NCBI GenBank assembly: GCA_002284615.2
Contig: MU069797.1
Coordinates: forward strand, 203,303 to 221,054
Direction of reading: 5' to 3'
Origin: Dunaliella salina
Lineage: Eukaryota; Chlorophyta; Chlorophyceae; Chlamydomonadales; Dunaliellaceae
Length of the DNA: 17,752 nt
Positions within the stretch are counted from its first letter, which is position 1. Each line of letters opens with the position of its first letter. The notes beneath the pieces are model-generated. The model was not told where the DNA came from, made no database searches, and worked only from the letters and a program-made list of their open reading frames with translations. Both the position numbers and the translations under genes were made by a program. Shown piece by piece: positions 9,301 through 16,263 of the stretch.

Positions 9301-12300
9301 TACGCGGAGACGGCAAAGCTCGAGAGCCAGTGAAAGCTTATAGGGTAGCATGTGGAGACAGCACAGGTTGCAGAGTACCAAGGCGACTGGAGCTGCTGAT
9401 TCAGCAACAACCATGAACATGTCATTTCTGTAAACGATGCAGGCAGGGGACTACAAATGCCGTTAGAACCGAAGCAGTGGCGCTGCTTTGTGCAGGTTCA
9501 TTGGAGCTGATTGTCACATTAGATTGTGGTCAATCTTTCACAAAGGACATGCAAGGGTGGCATGCAGAGACAGCAAAGCACTGCCCTGGCGCGCATTCCT
9601 GACAAGTTGCTCCGCCGAACAAAGCAAAGCAAAGCAAAACGTTACACACACAACATGCTAGGGTGGCATGCAGAGACAGCAACGCACTGACCTGGCGTGC
9701 ATTCCCTGAGCTGCTACAACAAACAATTCAAAACAAACAAGCAAGGCAGAGCTTCATCACTGCAACACCAGTCATGGCAGGAGCTTCAGCCTTGCTCATC
9801 AGTGTGTGCATGTCACAGCTGTTGTTACCTGGTACTCCATCATGCCGGGCTTTGCAGCGCGCATCATGGCCACATGCCCTCCACTCCCAACTTGGTTTGC
9901 GTAGCGCAGGCACGCTGCCTCTTCTGGTGTCTTTTTCTGTGGGTCATGGCAGCATACACATCTTGTCTGATGATGAATCATGGACAGATCAGCCATAAAG
10001 GGCCACCGTGGTCTCAGGCAATCAAAAGAAAAGGAAAGGAAAGTCTACGCAGGCCAGAGGCCGCATGCGTTACGGGAAGGTCCCCTAACTAGCAAGCTAG
10101 CAGGGGGGCCTCCCCAAAGGGCCCTCAAAACCTACACTCAGGCAAAAAAATAAACCTTAACGGCAGCACAGGAGGCAGAAGTAGGGTAGCAAACAGCCTG
10201 GGCTGCAATGAGGCAGCATCACCCAAAAAAATGCGACCAACACCGTGGGCAACAGCAAAAAAAAGGGAGCCTCCATCCAAATCAGGCCAGAAGGAGTGTG
10301 AGAGGGTAAGAGCCCATAGCTCCATAATGCCCGGTTTGTGCATAGTAACAGAAGTACTTCTACTTTTTTAATGATAAGGCAAAGCTGCTGTAGGCAGGTA
10401 CAGCTACGTAAACACATCCTGTCCTATCCTCTCCTTTGGACGGATGCAAGGGAAGGCATTGCAGCCTTCAGTTACTGTGTCCAGCAGGTTGTCAACACGC
10501 AAAATTAAGCCACCCGAATAGACAGAGGCAAGTCTTCTTGCAGTGCAGCTTTTATTGCAGAAGACGCTGGCCTGAATCCCAGCTGGATGCTCGGAGCTCA
10601 GAGACAAACGCTTTCATGCATGTTCCTGGAACCTTGCAAATGGAGCACAACAGACATCTAAAAAACAACATGCATGTCGGAAGCACCTCTGTCCCCCACT
10701 ACCAGCCTAGCCCACACACCACGCGGCAGGCAGTAATCGTGTCAAAGAGCGTGGTACTGTTGTCCAGCTCAAACGCGTCAGCACCCTCGAATTGTGCTGG
10801 CGTTGCAGGCCGTCCACTGCAGAGCAGGAAGGAAAGGGAAGGGTGACATAGCTGAACCCGCCTAGGAGGGCAGCTTAGCTGAAGCAGGAGAACGCAGAGC
10901 GAAAATGCATGAGCAGTGCAGGCTCAATGGCAATTGATACACACGGTAAGGTTTAGAAAATTTAATAGAAAGGAACCGTCAGTCAAAACGCATGACTGCT
11001 AGGTCACATATGGTAAGAACAGCCTAAGAGGAAAAAGAGTCTGCGCAGGCAGCTTAGCTGTAGCAGAAAAATGCAGAGCGGAAGCACACGAGCGGCACAG
11101 GCTCAATGGTAAGGCCAAGGATTGTGAACAGGACAGTGACCGCAATGCCAGGCACTTACAAAGGCATATCTAAGAGGAAGTTGAAGCACAGGAAGCCTAG
11201 GAAGTATGGAACATGAAACCGGTCAGGCCAGCCGGAGAGGCAGAAGGATCTGCACAGCTGCACATAGGTGCTCCAACTCCAGCGGCTTTGCTTCGAAGAC
11301 CATGCACACCATCGCGGACTGAACGGCACCATCTAACAGTGTGAGCACTAGAATGCAGGCAGAGCTGCAGCAACAGCGTTTCTGCCAAGGAAAATCAAGC
11401 AGACCATCGATGTTTGGCAGGCGGAAGCACCATTGTTGTGTACGATGCGGCAGGCCAATGCAGCCTGGCCAGCGAGCATGCAGAAGGTGGAGTGTAGACA
11501 TGCGGCACCACCAACAATTTGCACTTTGAATCAACAAAGCACCATGCATCCATCCACACACTTGTGTGGGACCATCAAACAGAGACAAGGTGGACATGCA
11601 TGTCCTTGTGCACCAGGGCCAGCAGCAGAGTCACTCCCTTAATTTTGAACACGAGCCTCCAAGGATTGACCTTCCCAATATTATCTAGCAGGTAGTGTGG
11701 TCAGGATGCTGCTTACGCCAATTCCTGGGTTCGATTCTACTAAGACGCCCTCGTATTGGCACGTACAGAATTGTACCCTTTCCTTTCCTTTCCTTTCCTT
11801 TCCTTTCCTTTCCTTTCCTGACGTAAATTTGTCAGCACAACAGGGTAATGGACATGGGAACAGGGGTGTTTCTCTCATGCCTGAACCAAGATTGCTCGCC
11901 AAGCTGTACCTGCCCTGTCTCAATGCAACCAATGGATTCTTTCACCAAAACAGGCTCTCCACATCTAACATTACCTGTCGGTGTTGACACCATTCATGAC
12001 ATGAAGAGGCCCTGGCTTTGCGCCCTCCTTAGCTCCATGCTTGGCGAGGACGGAAGCCATTTCATCAGTGTAATGCACATGGTCAACAGCATACCTGCAG
12101 TGCAACATGATTGCCGAGGGCAGAAGCCATCTCATCAGTGGAATGCACATGGCCAACAGCGTATCTGCAGTACGCAGCGTACGCAGCATAATGCACTCAG
12201 TCACCTGCAAATTGTAATGTAATCAGCAGAGCCTCTGCAGCAGATGAGGAGCTAGTTACACCTTGCATTGAGGAACATGCGCATTTTGTGAGCACACCCA

Positions 12301-15300
12301 GTAGCATGCTGCTGCCTTCTGTGTGTAGGTTAGCTCACGTGGCCTCCAGCCTTCAATGTAAGCCTTCATGTGGAGTCCAAGCAAGGCCCAGAACTGATCA
12401 AAAAAAAACTCTGAAGCATGAAGGAAGAAGAGTGCCTTGCCCACTAAGGTGTAGGTGAGAGGAAATTCAAGATGATGCAGGAGGGCAAATAATAGGGGCA
12501 CTTGCAGTGCTTTCTGCGACAGTTAGGCCAGTTTTAGTGACAAAATAAAAAAAAGGATGTAGGAGAAAAGCCTAAAAATGATACAGCAGAGCAAGGGCGT
12601 GTCGCCCTTTTCTGGTGCCATCGGTGGCCTATGTTATGAAGGTGCTTTACAAAGAAACATCCACAAGTCATCATATCACAGCCTACTATTGACAGAGTTC
12701 TCGGCAGCAAGCTATCTGGTGCAGGGGTGCTCCTCTGGGATTCAGTTATCCTGGGTAGGGCACCGCAAAGATGCCCTCATACAGGCATATACAGCGATGA
12801 AACCTCACCTTACCTATTGACAAAATTCTTGACTCACATGGCCTTGTACTCATCAGTGCTCTTCAGTGAGCCCATCCACACAGCATATGCCTCAGGCAAG
12901 CGGGGCATGAACAAGAATGATGCGCCCTGCACGACAAGAACAAGAAAATCTTTGACTCTGAGCTGTGTATTCCTGAATTGCATTCAACTTGCAGCCTCAG
13001 GCTCCCAATGTTTCCCTGTGCAGTCCAAAGCTAGACATATAGGATTTAAACCGAACAAAAAAGGGAAAAGAGAAGTGTTTCCCACCTACAACCCCCCTGC
13101 CCTGCCACGTCCAGAATGGTCTAACCAAACTCACCATGCGGATATCCACAGCACCATAACAATCCTCTTCACACACGCCAAACAAGTAGTGCATGAAAGA
13201 TTCCTGAGTAGGATACATGGAAGAAAAGTAATCAGAAATTTTGCGGAGACACTCATTTTCAAATCATGTTCAGGCATAAACCCTGTGGCTGCAGATCCAC
13301 AAATGCAGGAAAGCTGGTCAAAATTTTTTCAGAACTGAACAACATGGCGTAGGTAACGCTTGTGGAAGTGCAAGGAGTGCTGAGTAGCAACATTCCTCCA
13401 CAGAACACACCTGCTTGAATATGAGTTCTCCATCTGTGTTGTACACATTGAAGGGCCCTCCACCCTGTTAGTGAATGTTCCACAAAATATAAGTCTGGAC
13501 GTTTGATTAATGTGTGCATAACAGCAAGTGGCAGGTGACAGGAATGAAACCACGTAACTCTTTTGAATGCATTCTTTGACCTTATGAAAGGTTGATTGCC
13601 ACCCTTAACAATAAGTGACTTTGTACCTCAAATTAAAAAAAAAATTCAAGGCAATTCACCATAAATGCTATAGAGCTTGTTTTAGAAAGAACTTGGGTTT
13701 TTATCATGAGCATTCTGGGATTATACTGCGCACTGTAAAAATCCTTGATTTTGCATTCCTGTTCCCAGACCATCATGTTGTAGTTGCCAAGATGTGTGAT
13801 AATACAATCTACCCAAGGGAGGTTCCTAGAAACAAATCCCTCGTCAAATGCTCCCAGCGAAGGATGCCCCCAACGCTAATTCTCAAGCATGCTGATGGCG
13901 CAAGTCGCAAAGGAAGCCAGGAATCTCAGAAGCAGGCCAGCGACGGGACCTTAGGTCTACAGACAGAATGAAAAGGTTTCAGTGCTCAGAAAACTAAGTG
14001 TGCTGCCAGAAATGATCTGAGGCCCGCTGTAACCATGCAGGAACCACAGCAAACAATCGAACCTGTCCGCAAAGCATGTGCATCTGATGTTTTTGCACGA
14101 AAAGGGCAATCATTCTCAGACAAGCAGCCTGGGCGTGACACCAGATGCGAAGGAAGCTGCTAAGAATTGGCAAGGCAGAAAAAGTAGTACTCAAAGCATC
14201 CTTCCTTACAGCCACTCGCCCTCAGGGCCAGGAGCACGCATTTGCCCTCTCCCTCCCTTGCCAGTGCACATTTGCCTCATGCATGCAGCTTTGTGCTTGC
14301 GCAAATACCCCCTCTTGCAATGACCGAGCAACAGAGGCAATCCTGAGAAAGGCACAAACGCTTAGGCACTAGCAAACATGCTAAAGAGCTTCGACTGAGC
14401 AACAGCGGCAAACCCCAGAAAAGCACCCCTGCTGAAGAACTTAAGACAAAATCAAATTTAGAAAGGGGCTCCGCAAGGGCGACAGCTCCAGAATGGTGAG
14501 CACCCCATGCACGTACCAACACACACTGCTGACGAACTGAATAGCTTAGCAGCAGCTTACTATGAACAACCAATTTTGCGAAATGAATGTAACACCGAAG
14601 GCAACATCCATTCCTGGGGAACATGTCTATTATGCATGGTTTCCAAACTGTCTTCCAAAGAAACTCTTCAAAATATTCTCCGTGCCAACATGTGGTTGTC
14701 AAGATGACGGGAGTGCTTTTGCTTGTGCCAAAAAAAGCAGCGTTGCATAAGATACTGAGTGACGTGGCTTAGTGATTCATGAAGTGTGCAATTCCAGCTC
14801 TCTTCCCCCTCTAACCCCATAAGTCTGCACAAGGGAAATCAACAGCAACCAAAAATCGGTTTCAGCATGCACAGTCATTTCGTTTGAAAAGCGAGCACAT
14901 TTACATGTTTGGCACATTTATTGCGTGTTGGACGAAATGCATGGTATGATTGGGGCTAAGTGGGCCAGAAAGTGTGTGGTCTGAACAGGAAAGAGGGCTG
15001 CGTGCAAACCTGGCTCGCAGGGACTTCTTTCTAAAGAATTCCATGGGATGTCTGACATGGTTTCGACACCAATTGCAAGAATATTAGTTGTCTGACATGA
15101 TTTCAACACACATTGCAAGGAAATTACCAGATAATTTGCTCCACGAGCCTCCTCTGAATTAGAATCCCCCATACGGCCCGGACAGATTTTGTGGCTTATT
15201 CATGGCAAACCGTAGGCAAAACTTGCTCATGACAATGAAAGCTCCTTCCACTCACACACCTGCTCACTCCTACCCATACAAATCCCTAGCAATTGTGAGC

Positions 15301-15977
15301 ACACACATCTATAGGAGTGCAAACACATGCAGAAACAGAAGGCAGGATTACACTGCACTAGGAGCTCCCTCCTGAATTCCCATTGGTATGCAGCCTGAAG
15401 AGAAAGTTGTCTTGCCAATTGCCCATTGCATGGAGCAGGAAATGGGCGGCTTAGTGTAAACAAGGGCAGATGTGTGATGTGTGAATTTGTGCTCAGTGAA
15501 TAAGCATGCATTATTACGTAATCCTCTCCTTCGTGCGTGATTCGTACTCTGGGTTTGCAAGGCAGCACAAGAGGGCACATGTCATCATGAGAATACCAGC
15601 AAATACATGTACACAACATTGCCCGTCATTGCTTCTGAGGTGTGGGCAGGTTAGTTGATGGTTCCAAGAGAAGCAGATAGAAATGATGAGTTGCACGTGT
15701 ATCCACCGTAGCACACCTGCAGCAGCACAAATCCTGGTGCAATGCCCTTGGCGCTCAGCGCTGGGCGGAGTGCTTCAACCAGGCGATTGCGAATGGAACC
15801 GTGCATTGTCTTGCGCGAAATCCTGAGTCCCCAAGGGCAAAAATGTCCATTGATCAGCATGCAGCCATGTTTAATCCACATACTCATACCTTGCACACGC
15901 ACACACCAAACAGATGACAAACACCTGAGTGTCTCATTTCCCATGTGGTATACGTCTGCTGCTTGGCTGGCAGCCAT
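205..15977 (-). CDS. PEPD: Xaa-Pro dipeptidase (prolidase), 15 exons, 3' end off the window
   Basis: Prolidase is a family M24 metallopeptidase that cleaves dipeptides with C-terminal proline, usually as a cytosolic homodimer with two Mn ions. Spliced exons on the minus strand: 15977-15925, 15822-15717, 13464-13411, 13203-13135, 12926-12838, 12094-11975, 10816-10720, 9936-9829, 8947-8821, 7957-7887, 6355-6236, 4179-3952, 2992-2958, 1189-1150, 312-205. They encode about 475 residues with no stop, and intron phases agree at every junction. Metal ligands in my numbering are Asp287, Asp298, His381, Glu424 and Glu464, matching human Asp276, Asp287, His370, Glu412 and Glu452 with spacing conserved to within one residue. 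Tyr252, His266, His388, Arg410 and Arg462 match human Tyr241, His255, His377, Arg398 and Arg450. The human numbering is from memory. The C-terminal segment after the last Glu ligand (NVPR...EIE in relatives) was not found and should lie to the left. All 14 complete introns are GT...CAG. Confidence 0.94.
338..860. repeat. 16-bp tandem array next to the exon 15 acceptor
   Basis: Some 30 imperfect units of the type tgcacctgtgcattac (variants catcac, cccgtg) fill intron 14 from just upstream of exon 15. The central part, ~538-660, is nearly perfect with a 16-bp period. On the transcribed strand each unit offers tgcag, an acceptor-like AG. All three plus-strand frames are open through the array, which explains the Cys/His/Thr-rich open frames there. 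Confidence 0.93.
1150..1189 (-). CDS. PEPD: Prolidase exon 14 (40-nt micro-exon)
   Basis: The exon is 40 nt, entered in phase 2 and left in phase 0. One base completes the Gly of EPG, then 13 codons read [13 protein letters not shown]. It fits the EPGxYFxxxLLxxAL segment of prolidases, and the following exon begins at precisely the DPxx position of the family. The acceptor is gtgcag|G and the donor GAG|gtatgg. Confidence 0.88.
1190..2788 (-). other. Intron 13 remainder
   Basis: Between the duplicate of exon 13 and exon 14 I see two local duplications and no gene. A ~70-bp block at 1957-2033 recurs at 2106-2177 (gggtggcttggagg ... gatgcc). A 19-bp motif, aaacatggattccagcctt, occurs at 1356 and 1403. 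Open frames on both strands in 1540-2130 are short and overlapping and resemble nothing known. Confidence 0.65.
2789..2823 (-). other. Duplicate of exon 13 with Glu-to-Gln change (possible alternative exon)
   Basis: A second 35-nt exon lies 169 bp downstream of exon 13, with an intact acceptor (attgcag|CTG) and donor (GG|gtgagc), and reads [12 protein letters not shown]. It differs from exon 13 at four bases. Three are silent third-position changes (GAG/GAA, CCA/CCG, TTG/TTA), and one turns the catalytic GAG into CAG. Either copy alone keeps the frame. Including both shifts the frame and gives a TAG in exon 15. It may be a mutually exclusive exon producing a protein without one metal ligand, or a recently dead copy. 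Confidence 0.8.
2856..2945. repeat. AATAC-type pentanucleotide microsatellite
   Basis: Imperfect tandem units of aatac/aacac/gatac on the plus strand separate the two copies of exon 13. Confidence 0.9.
2958..2992 (-). CDS. PEPD: Prolidase exon 13 (35-nt micro-exon, Glu ligand)
   Basis: The exon is 35 nt, entered in phase 0 and left in phase 2, and encodes [11 protein letters not shown] plus GG, completing Gly with exon 14. It is the LxPGMVxTVEPG motif of M24 peptidases. The Glu of EPG (424 here) is a metal ligand (human Glu412). The acceptor is cttgcag|CTG and the donor GG|gtgagt. A near-identical copy of the whole exon lies 169 bp downstream; this copy is chosen as the catalytic form because it keeps Glu. 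Confidence 0.93.
3091..3330. repeat. 75-bp minisatellite in intron 12
   Basis: Units starting tcacctctag lie at 3091, 3166 and 3241, an exact 75-bp period, with a truncated unit at 3294. Each contains an internal 22-23-bp repeat (gacagcggccacggatcatcg). Because 75 is divisible by three, both strands stay open here, but the resulting peptides are repeat artefacts. I saw no match to an exon. Confidence 0.92.
3726..3882 (-). repeat. Two copies of the exon 12 3' end and donor
   Basis: The last ~24 bases of exon 12 (KSMRTARI) and its donor, real site at 3941-3978 on the plus strand, recur at 3844-3882 (offset 97) and 3726-3763 (offset 215). The first copy reads TSMRAVCI|gtgcgtgac, the second KSVRTACI|gcgtttgac. 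The second has lost the GT, so it cannot act as a normal donor. Confidence 0.82.
3894..3945. repeat. Short tandem repeat of cattacaagtcac type
   Basis: Imperfect units of 9-15 bases (attacaagtcattacattac, gcattgcaagtcac) fill the space between the exon 12 donor and its first downstream copy. Related bases occur at 3793-3812. Confidence 0.65.
3952..4179 (-). CDS. PEPD: Prolidase exon 12 (His ligand)
   Basis: This is the largest exon, 228 nt, phase 0 to phase 0, 76 residues. It begins [20 protein letters not shown], contains [20 protein letters not shown] and ends [12 protein letters not shown]. The GLGH His (381 here) is the metal ligand, the THD His (388) and the RTAR Arg (410) are substrate-site residues. 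The loop after GGY is [12 protein letters not shown], one residue longer than in the human protein. The acceptor is tcgcag|GAC and the donor ATT|gtgagt. Both ends have copies in the flanking introns. Confidence 0.97.
4188..4860 (-). repeat. Array of nine exon 12 acceptor copies
   Basis: Copies of the exon 12 start (minus strand gcag|GAYATGCAAACCTT and relatives, reading DMQTF) occur with their motif at plus-strand positions 4230, 4291, 4351, 4409, 4547, 4658, 4713, 4770 and 4827. Spacing is mostly 55-61 bp. The true acceptor is at 4180. Copies at 4291 and 4351 lie 120 and 180 bp from the true site, and the frame between is open, so use of those acceptors would add 40 or 60 residues without a stop. 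The four most distal copies have drifted to gcag|GATYCACAAAC or similar. Confidence 0.9.
4454..4555 (-). pseudogene. Degenerate partial copy of exon 12
   Basis: This segment resembles 4081-4180 over its whole length. It encodes a broken version of the first third of exon 12, with recognisable [20 protein letters not shown]. Read from its own acceptor it meets a TGA after DVQTFWHTI, and the LVAAGLL part is in another frame. It lacks the His-ligand region and a donor. It sits within the acceptor array and is best seen as a longer unit of that array. Confidence 0.88.
4861..5385 (-). other. Middle of intron 11, no feature seen
   Basis: This is unique-looking sequence between the exon 11 donor array and the exon 12 acceptor array. 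No open frame with recognisable similarity and no repeat was found. Confidence 0.6.
5386..6230 (-). repeat. Array of exon 11 3'-end and donor copies
   Basis: Downstream of exon 11 the intron is built of units ending in plus-strand ccaggacacgcctggcttca. On the minus strand these read KPGVSW followed by a ggtgagtgtg donor-like sequence, like the exon 11 end. Recognisable copies with the exon part lie near 5651-5680, 5767-5795, 5903-5930, 6095-6125 and 6161-6193. Between them are many ~28-bp partial units (ccaggacaaccac + agcacactcacc) covering only the donor and early intron. Confidence 0.85.
6236..6355 (-). CDS. PEPD: Prolidase exon 11
   Basis: The exon is 120 nt, phase 0 to phase 0, and encodes [20 protein letters not shown] followed by [20 protein letters not shown]. 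It continues the GSD of exon 10 as SDITxSxPVxGKFTxxQxxIYNxVL, the expected family sequence after the second Asp ligand. The acceptor is tgcag|ATC and the donor CCG|gtgagt. Its start is tandemly copied upstream and its end is tandemly copied downstream. The copy that carries the complete exon is taken as the functional one. Confidence 0.95.
6356..7575 (-). repeat. Array of exon 11 acceptor copies (130-bp and ~88-bp units)
   Basis: Units carrying the exon 11 start with its tgcag acceptor, reading ITTSWP, recur upstream of exon 11 at plus-strand positions 6481, 6611, 6741, 6828, 7157, 7245, 7378, 7467 and 7554. The first three follow an exact 130-bp period and keep ~26 exon bases (ITTSWPVSG) before diverging. 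Others are 87-89 bp or 133 bp apart and keep ~18 exon bases. The shorter form lacks the block with catgctcctagcg. Four n bases at 6520, 6595, 6605 and 6606 show the assembly is uncertain here. Confidence 0.88.
6860..7078. other. Non-repeat segment interrupting the exon 11 acceptor array
   Basis: About 220 bases here show no similarity to the 88/130-bp units on either side, although the array resumes at ~7080 with cacacgatgcagctcagg. It includes an AT-rich core (ataataattattat at 7007-7020). No terminal repeats or coding potential were recognised. It may be an insertion into the array or the original intron sequence. Confidence 0.45.
7887..7957 (-). CDS. PEPD: Prolidase exon 10 (two metal-ligand Asp residues)
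   Basis: The exon is 71 nt, entered in phase 1 and left in phase 0. It completes an Asn codon and encodes [20 protein letters not shown] and GSD. In MDMG and GSD the Asp residues (287 and 298 here) are the two carboxylate ligands that bridge or bind the Mn ions in M24 enzymes. Relatives have APNDRT here and this protein has APNNRQT. The acceptor is cttgcag|AC and the donor GAT|gtgagt. Confidence 0.95.
8071..8110 (-). repeat. Copy of the exon 10 acceptor and exon start
   Basis: Plus-strand gtctgccggtctgcaagca at 8078 repeats the identical bases at 7948, exactly 130 bp away. It covers the first ~10 bases of exon 10, the gcag acceptor and a few intron bases, with looser similarity beyond. Confidence 0.75.
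8561..8755 (-). repeat. Partial copies of the exon 9 3' end and donor
   Basis: The exon 9 tail and donor (8815-8880 on the plus strand) recur in intron 9. A good copy lies at 8695-8755, offset 123 bp, and covers about 60 bases including CCTAACA|gtgcg. Poorer copies begin near 8598 and 8644. The intronic stretch at 8783-8818 is also repeated at 8566-8600. The donor is weakened in the copies (gtgcgt rather than gtgagt). Confidence 0.75.
8821..8947 (-). CDS. PEPD: Prolidase exon 9
   Basis: The exon is 127 nt, entered in phase 0 and left in phase 1. It encodes [20 protein letters not shown], then [20 protein letters not shown] and PN plus one base. It matches ESxFxHxxYxxGGxRxxxYTxIxxxGxNxAxLHYGHAxAPN. 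Tyr252 and His266 correspond to the substrate-site Tyr241 and His255 of the human enzyme. The donor is AACA|gtgagt. Both ends of the exon have partial copies in the adjoining introns. Confidence 0.96.
9023..9114 (-). repeat. 93-bp tandem copy of the exon 9 acceptor region
   Basis: This block repeats 8930-9020 at an offset of 93 bp. It contains the first ~18 bases of exon 9, its acceptor and about 70 bases of upstream intron. A second usable acceptor therefore lies at 9041 (ctgcag|CTGCAG). Ninety-three is a multiple of three and the intervening frame is open, so splicing there would insert 31 residues before LESVFLHH without a stop. Confidence 0.85.
9269..9715. repeat. Dispersed direct repeats in intron 8
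   Basis: The block gggtggcatgcagagacagc followed by cctggcgYgcattcc occurs at 9555 and again at 9661, 106 bp apart. A weaker relative at 9275 (ggtggcatgcagagacgac) is followed by degenerate versions to ~9365. No similarity to a neighbouring exon was noticed. The rest of this 881-bp intron has no recognisable gene. Confidence 0.7.
9829..9936 (-). CDS. PEPD: Prolidase exon 8 (start of catalytic domain)
   Basis: The exon is 108 nt, phase 0 to phase 0, and encodes [20 protein letters not shown] and [16 protein letters not shown]. It matches KTxxELExLRYxNxxSSxAHxxVMxxxxxGMxEYxLE of prolidases, the first helices of the pita-bread fold. The acceptor is cccacag|AAA and the donor CAG|gtaaca. Confidence 0.93.
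10461..10520 (-). pseudogene. Possible decayed copy of exon 7
   Basis: In intron 7 the minus strand reads [14 protein letters not shown], similar to [17 protein letters not shown] of exon 7. The underlying bases share blocks such as GACAAC, GACACxxTxACTG and CTGC with small gaps. No clean donor follows, and the frame does not fit between exons 7 and 8. The similarity is modest and could be chance. Confidence 0.35.
10720..10816 (-). CDS. PEPD: Prolidase exon 7
   Basis: The exon is 97 nt, entered in phase 2 and left in phase 0. It completes a Ser codon after VNTD and encodes [20 protein letters not shown] and [12 protein letters not shown]. It fits the family pattern NTDSG...xxFxGIxxFxVDNxxLxPxIxECRV at the end of the N-terminal domain. 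The acceptor is ctgcag|T. The donor GTG|gtgtgt is chosen because it gives phase 0 into exon 8 with exactly the family spacing. Confidence 0.9.
10817..11974 (-). other. Intron 6 (1158 bp)
   Basis: The intron holds the TTTCC microsatellite and a duplicated ~65-bp block at 10868-10933 and 11048-11112, sharing ggcagcttagctg and caggctcaatgg. No gene was recognised. Short open frames on either strand match nothing I know. Confidence 0.75.
11777..11819. repeat. Pentanucleotide microsatellite (TTTCC)n
   Basis: About eight and a half copies of tttcc on the plus strand (ggaaa on the transcribed strand) lie in intron 6. Confidence 0.97.
11975..12094 (-). CDS. PEPD: Prolidase exon 6
   Basis: The exon is 120 nt, phase 2 to phase 2. 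It completes a Met codon and encodes [20 protein letters not shown], then a segment ending HVMNGVNTD plus AG. It corresponds to YAVDDVQYVDEIASVL...GVNTDS in human prolidase. The acceptor is ctgcag|G and the donor ACAG|gtaatg. Its 5' part is tandemly duplicated just upstream. Confidence 0.94.
12101..12170 (-). repeat. 70-bp tandem copy of the exon 6 acceptor and exon start
   Basis: The 70 bp at 12101-12170 repeat 12031-12100, which contains the exon 6 acceptor and its first ~60 bases. The copy keeps the ctgcag acceptor and reads [14 protein letters not shown], against [14 protein letters not shown] in the real exon, then diverges. It has no donor. Seventy is not a multiple of three, so splicing to this upstream acceptor would shift the frame into a stop. 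It therefore looks like a non-functional decoy within intron 5. Confidence 0.85.
12838..12926 (-). CDS. PEPD: Prolidase exon 5
   Basis: The exon is 89 nt, entered in phase 0 and left in phase 2. It encodes [19 protein letters not shown] and continues [10 protein letters not shown] plus AT. It matches the conserved KSxLFxPRLPxxxAxWMG segment of prolidases. The acceptor is ctgcag|GGC and the donor AT|gtgagt. The downstream intron of 743 bp carries a partial copy of exon 6. Confidence 0.94.
13135..13203 (-). CDS. PEPD: Prolidase exon 4
   Basis: The exon is 69 nt, phase 0 to phase 0, and encodes [20 protein letters not shown] plus IRM. It matches the family motif ESFFHWAFGVxEPxCYGxID in the N-terminal domain. 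The acceptor is tactcag|GAA and the donor ATG|gtgagt. Intron 4 is 208 bp. Confidence 0.94.
13411..13464 (-). CDS. PEPD: Prolidase exon 3
   Basis: The exon is 54 nt, phase 0 to phase 0, and encodes [18 protein letters not shown]. It aligns with the family stretch GGEETQRYCTDTGVLFRQ that follows VLLQ in human prolidase. The acceptor is taacag|GGT and the donor CAG|gtgtgt. Intron 3 downstream is 207 bp. Confidence 0.92.
13465..15716 (-). other. Intron 2 (2252 bp), no gene seen
   Basis: This is the longest intron. It contains short open frames on both strands, none resembling a known protein, and no RNA gene that I could recognise. The only structure I noticed is a ~32-bp direct repeat at 15049-15120. 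Unlike the introns around exons 9-12, it holds no copies of neighbouring exon junctions. Confidence 0.7.
15049..15120. repeat. Direct repeat, two ~32-bp copies, 40-bp spacing
   Basis: The motif tgtctgacatgRttt..acac followed by attgcaaga/g occurs at 15049 and again at 15089 with few differences. It lies inside intron 2 and looks like a simple local duplication. Confidence 0.7.
15717..15822 (-). CDS. PEPD: Prolidase exon 2
   Basis: The exon is 106 nt, entered in phase 2 and left in phase 0. It completes an Arg codon and then encodes 35 residues starting [14 protein letters not shown] and ending [10 protein letters not shown]. The N(R)xxL and VLLQ elements match the N-terminal, creatinase-like domain of prolidases, where VLLQGG continues into the next exon. 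The acceptor is gactcag|G and the donor CAG|gtgtgc. Intron 1 is only 102 bp. Confidence 0.9.
15925..15977 (-). CDS. PEPD: Prolidase exon 1 (start codon)
   Basis: The exon encodes [17 protein letters not shown] plus two bases of the next codon (phase 2). The MGNETL motif matches the LGNETL near the start of animal prolidases. The start is favoured because the ATG sits in a near-perfect Kozak context (gccgccATGg) and the protein begins like known family members. The donor is AG|gtgttt. An in-frame ATG at 16088 could extend the protein by 37 residues; see the separate entry. Confidence 0.88.
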
Positions 15978-16088
15978 GGCGGCAACTTTTCTGTGAGGGA
16001 ACCTTGCTGCTATGCCGATTGAGGATACTCGATGCTTTAGTATGTTGACCTCTAGCTTTGGGCTCCTGACAATGAAGCCACGTAGCAT
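15978..16088 (-). other. Possible in-frame N-terminal extension (targeting peptide?)
   Basis: Reading upstream from the exon 1 ATG, the frame stays open for 37 codons to another ATG at 16088. An in-frame TAA lies just beyond it, four codons upstream. The extension begins MLRGFIVRSPKLEV and is basic: about five Arg, three Lys and one Glu, with hydrophobic residues between. That composition resembles a mitochondrial or plastid presequence. The upstream ATG has a weaker context than the one at 15977. It may be untranslated leader, or a second start giving an organelle isoform. Only the open frame and composition are seen. Confidence 0.3.
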
Positions 16089-16263
16089 TCGTCGAATTTA
16101 CCTCCACAGTAATTACTGCCCTCACTTCCGCAATGCAAAAAAAAAAGAATAAACGGCAAAAAAATGAATGTTCGGATCACAAATTCTTGTTTTGGAGGTG
16201 AATGGGAGCGAAAGAGGCCCGTTAAGGCAGCAGAACGTGCCAAGCACCTCGGAAAAGCAGAGC

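Noticed and set aside
13615..13971. 118-codon plus-strand open frame in intron 2
   Set aside because: No similarity to a known family, and it lies within an intron on the opposite strand; its length is plausible by chance.
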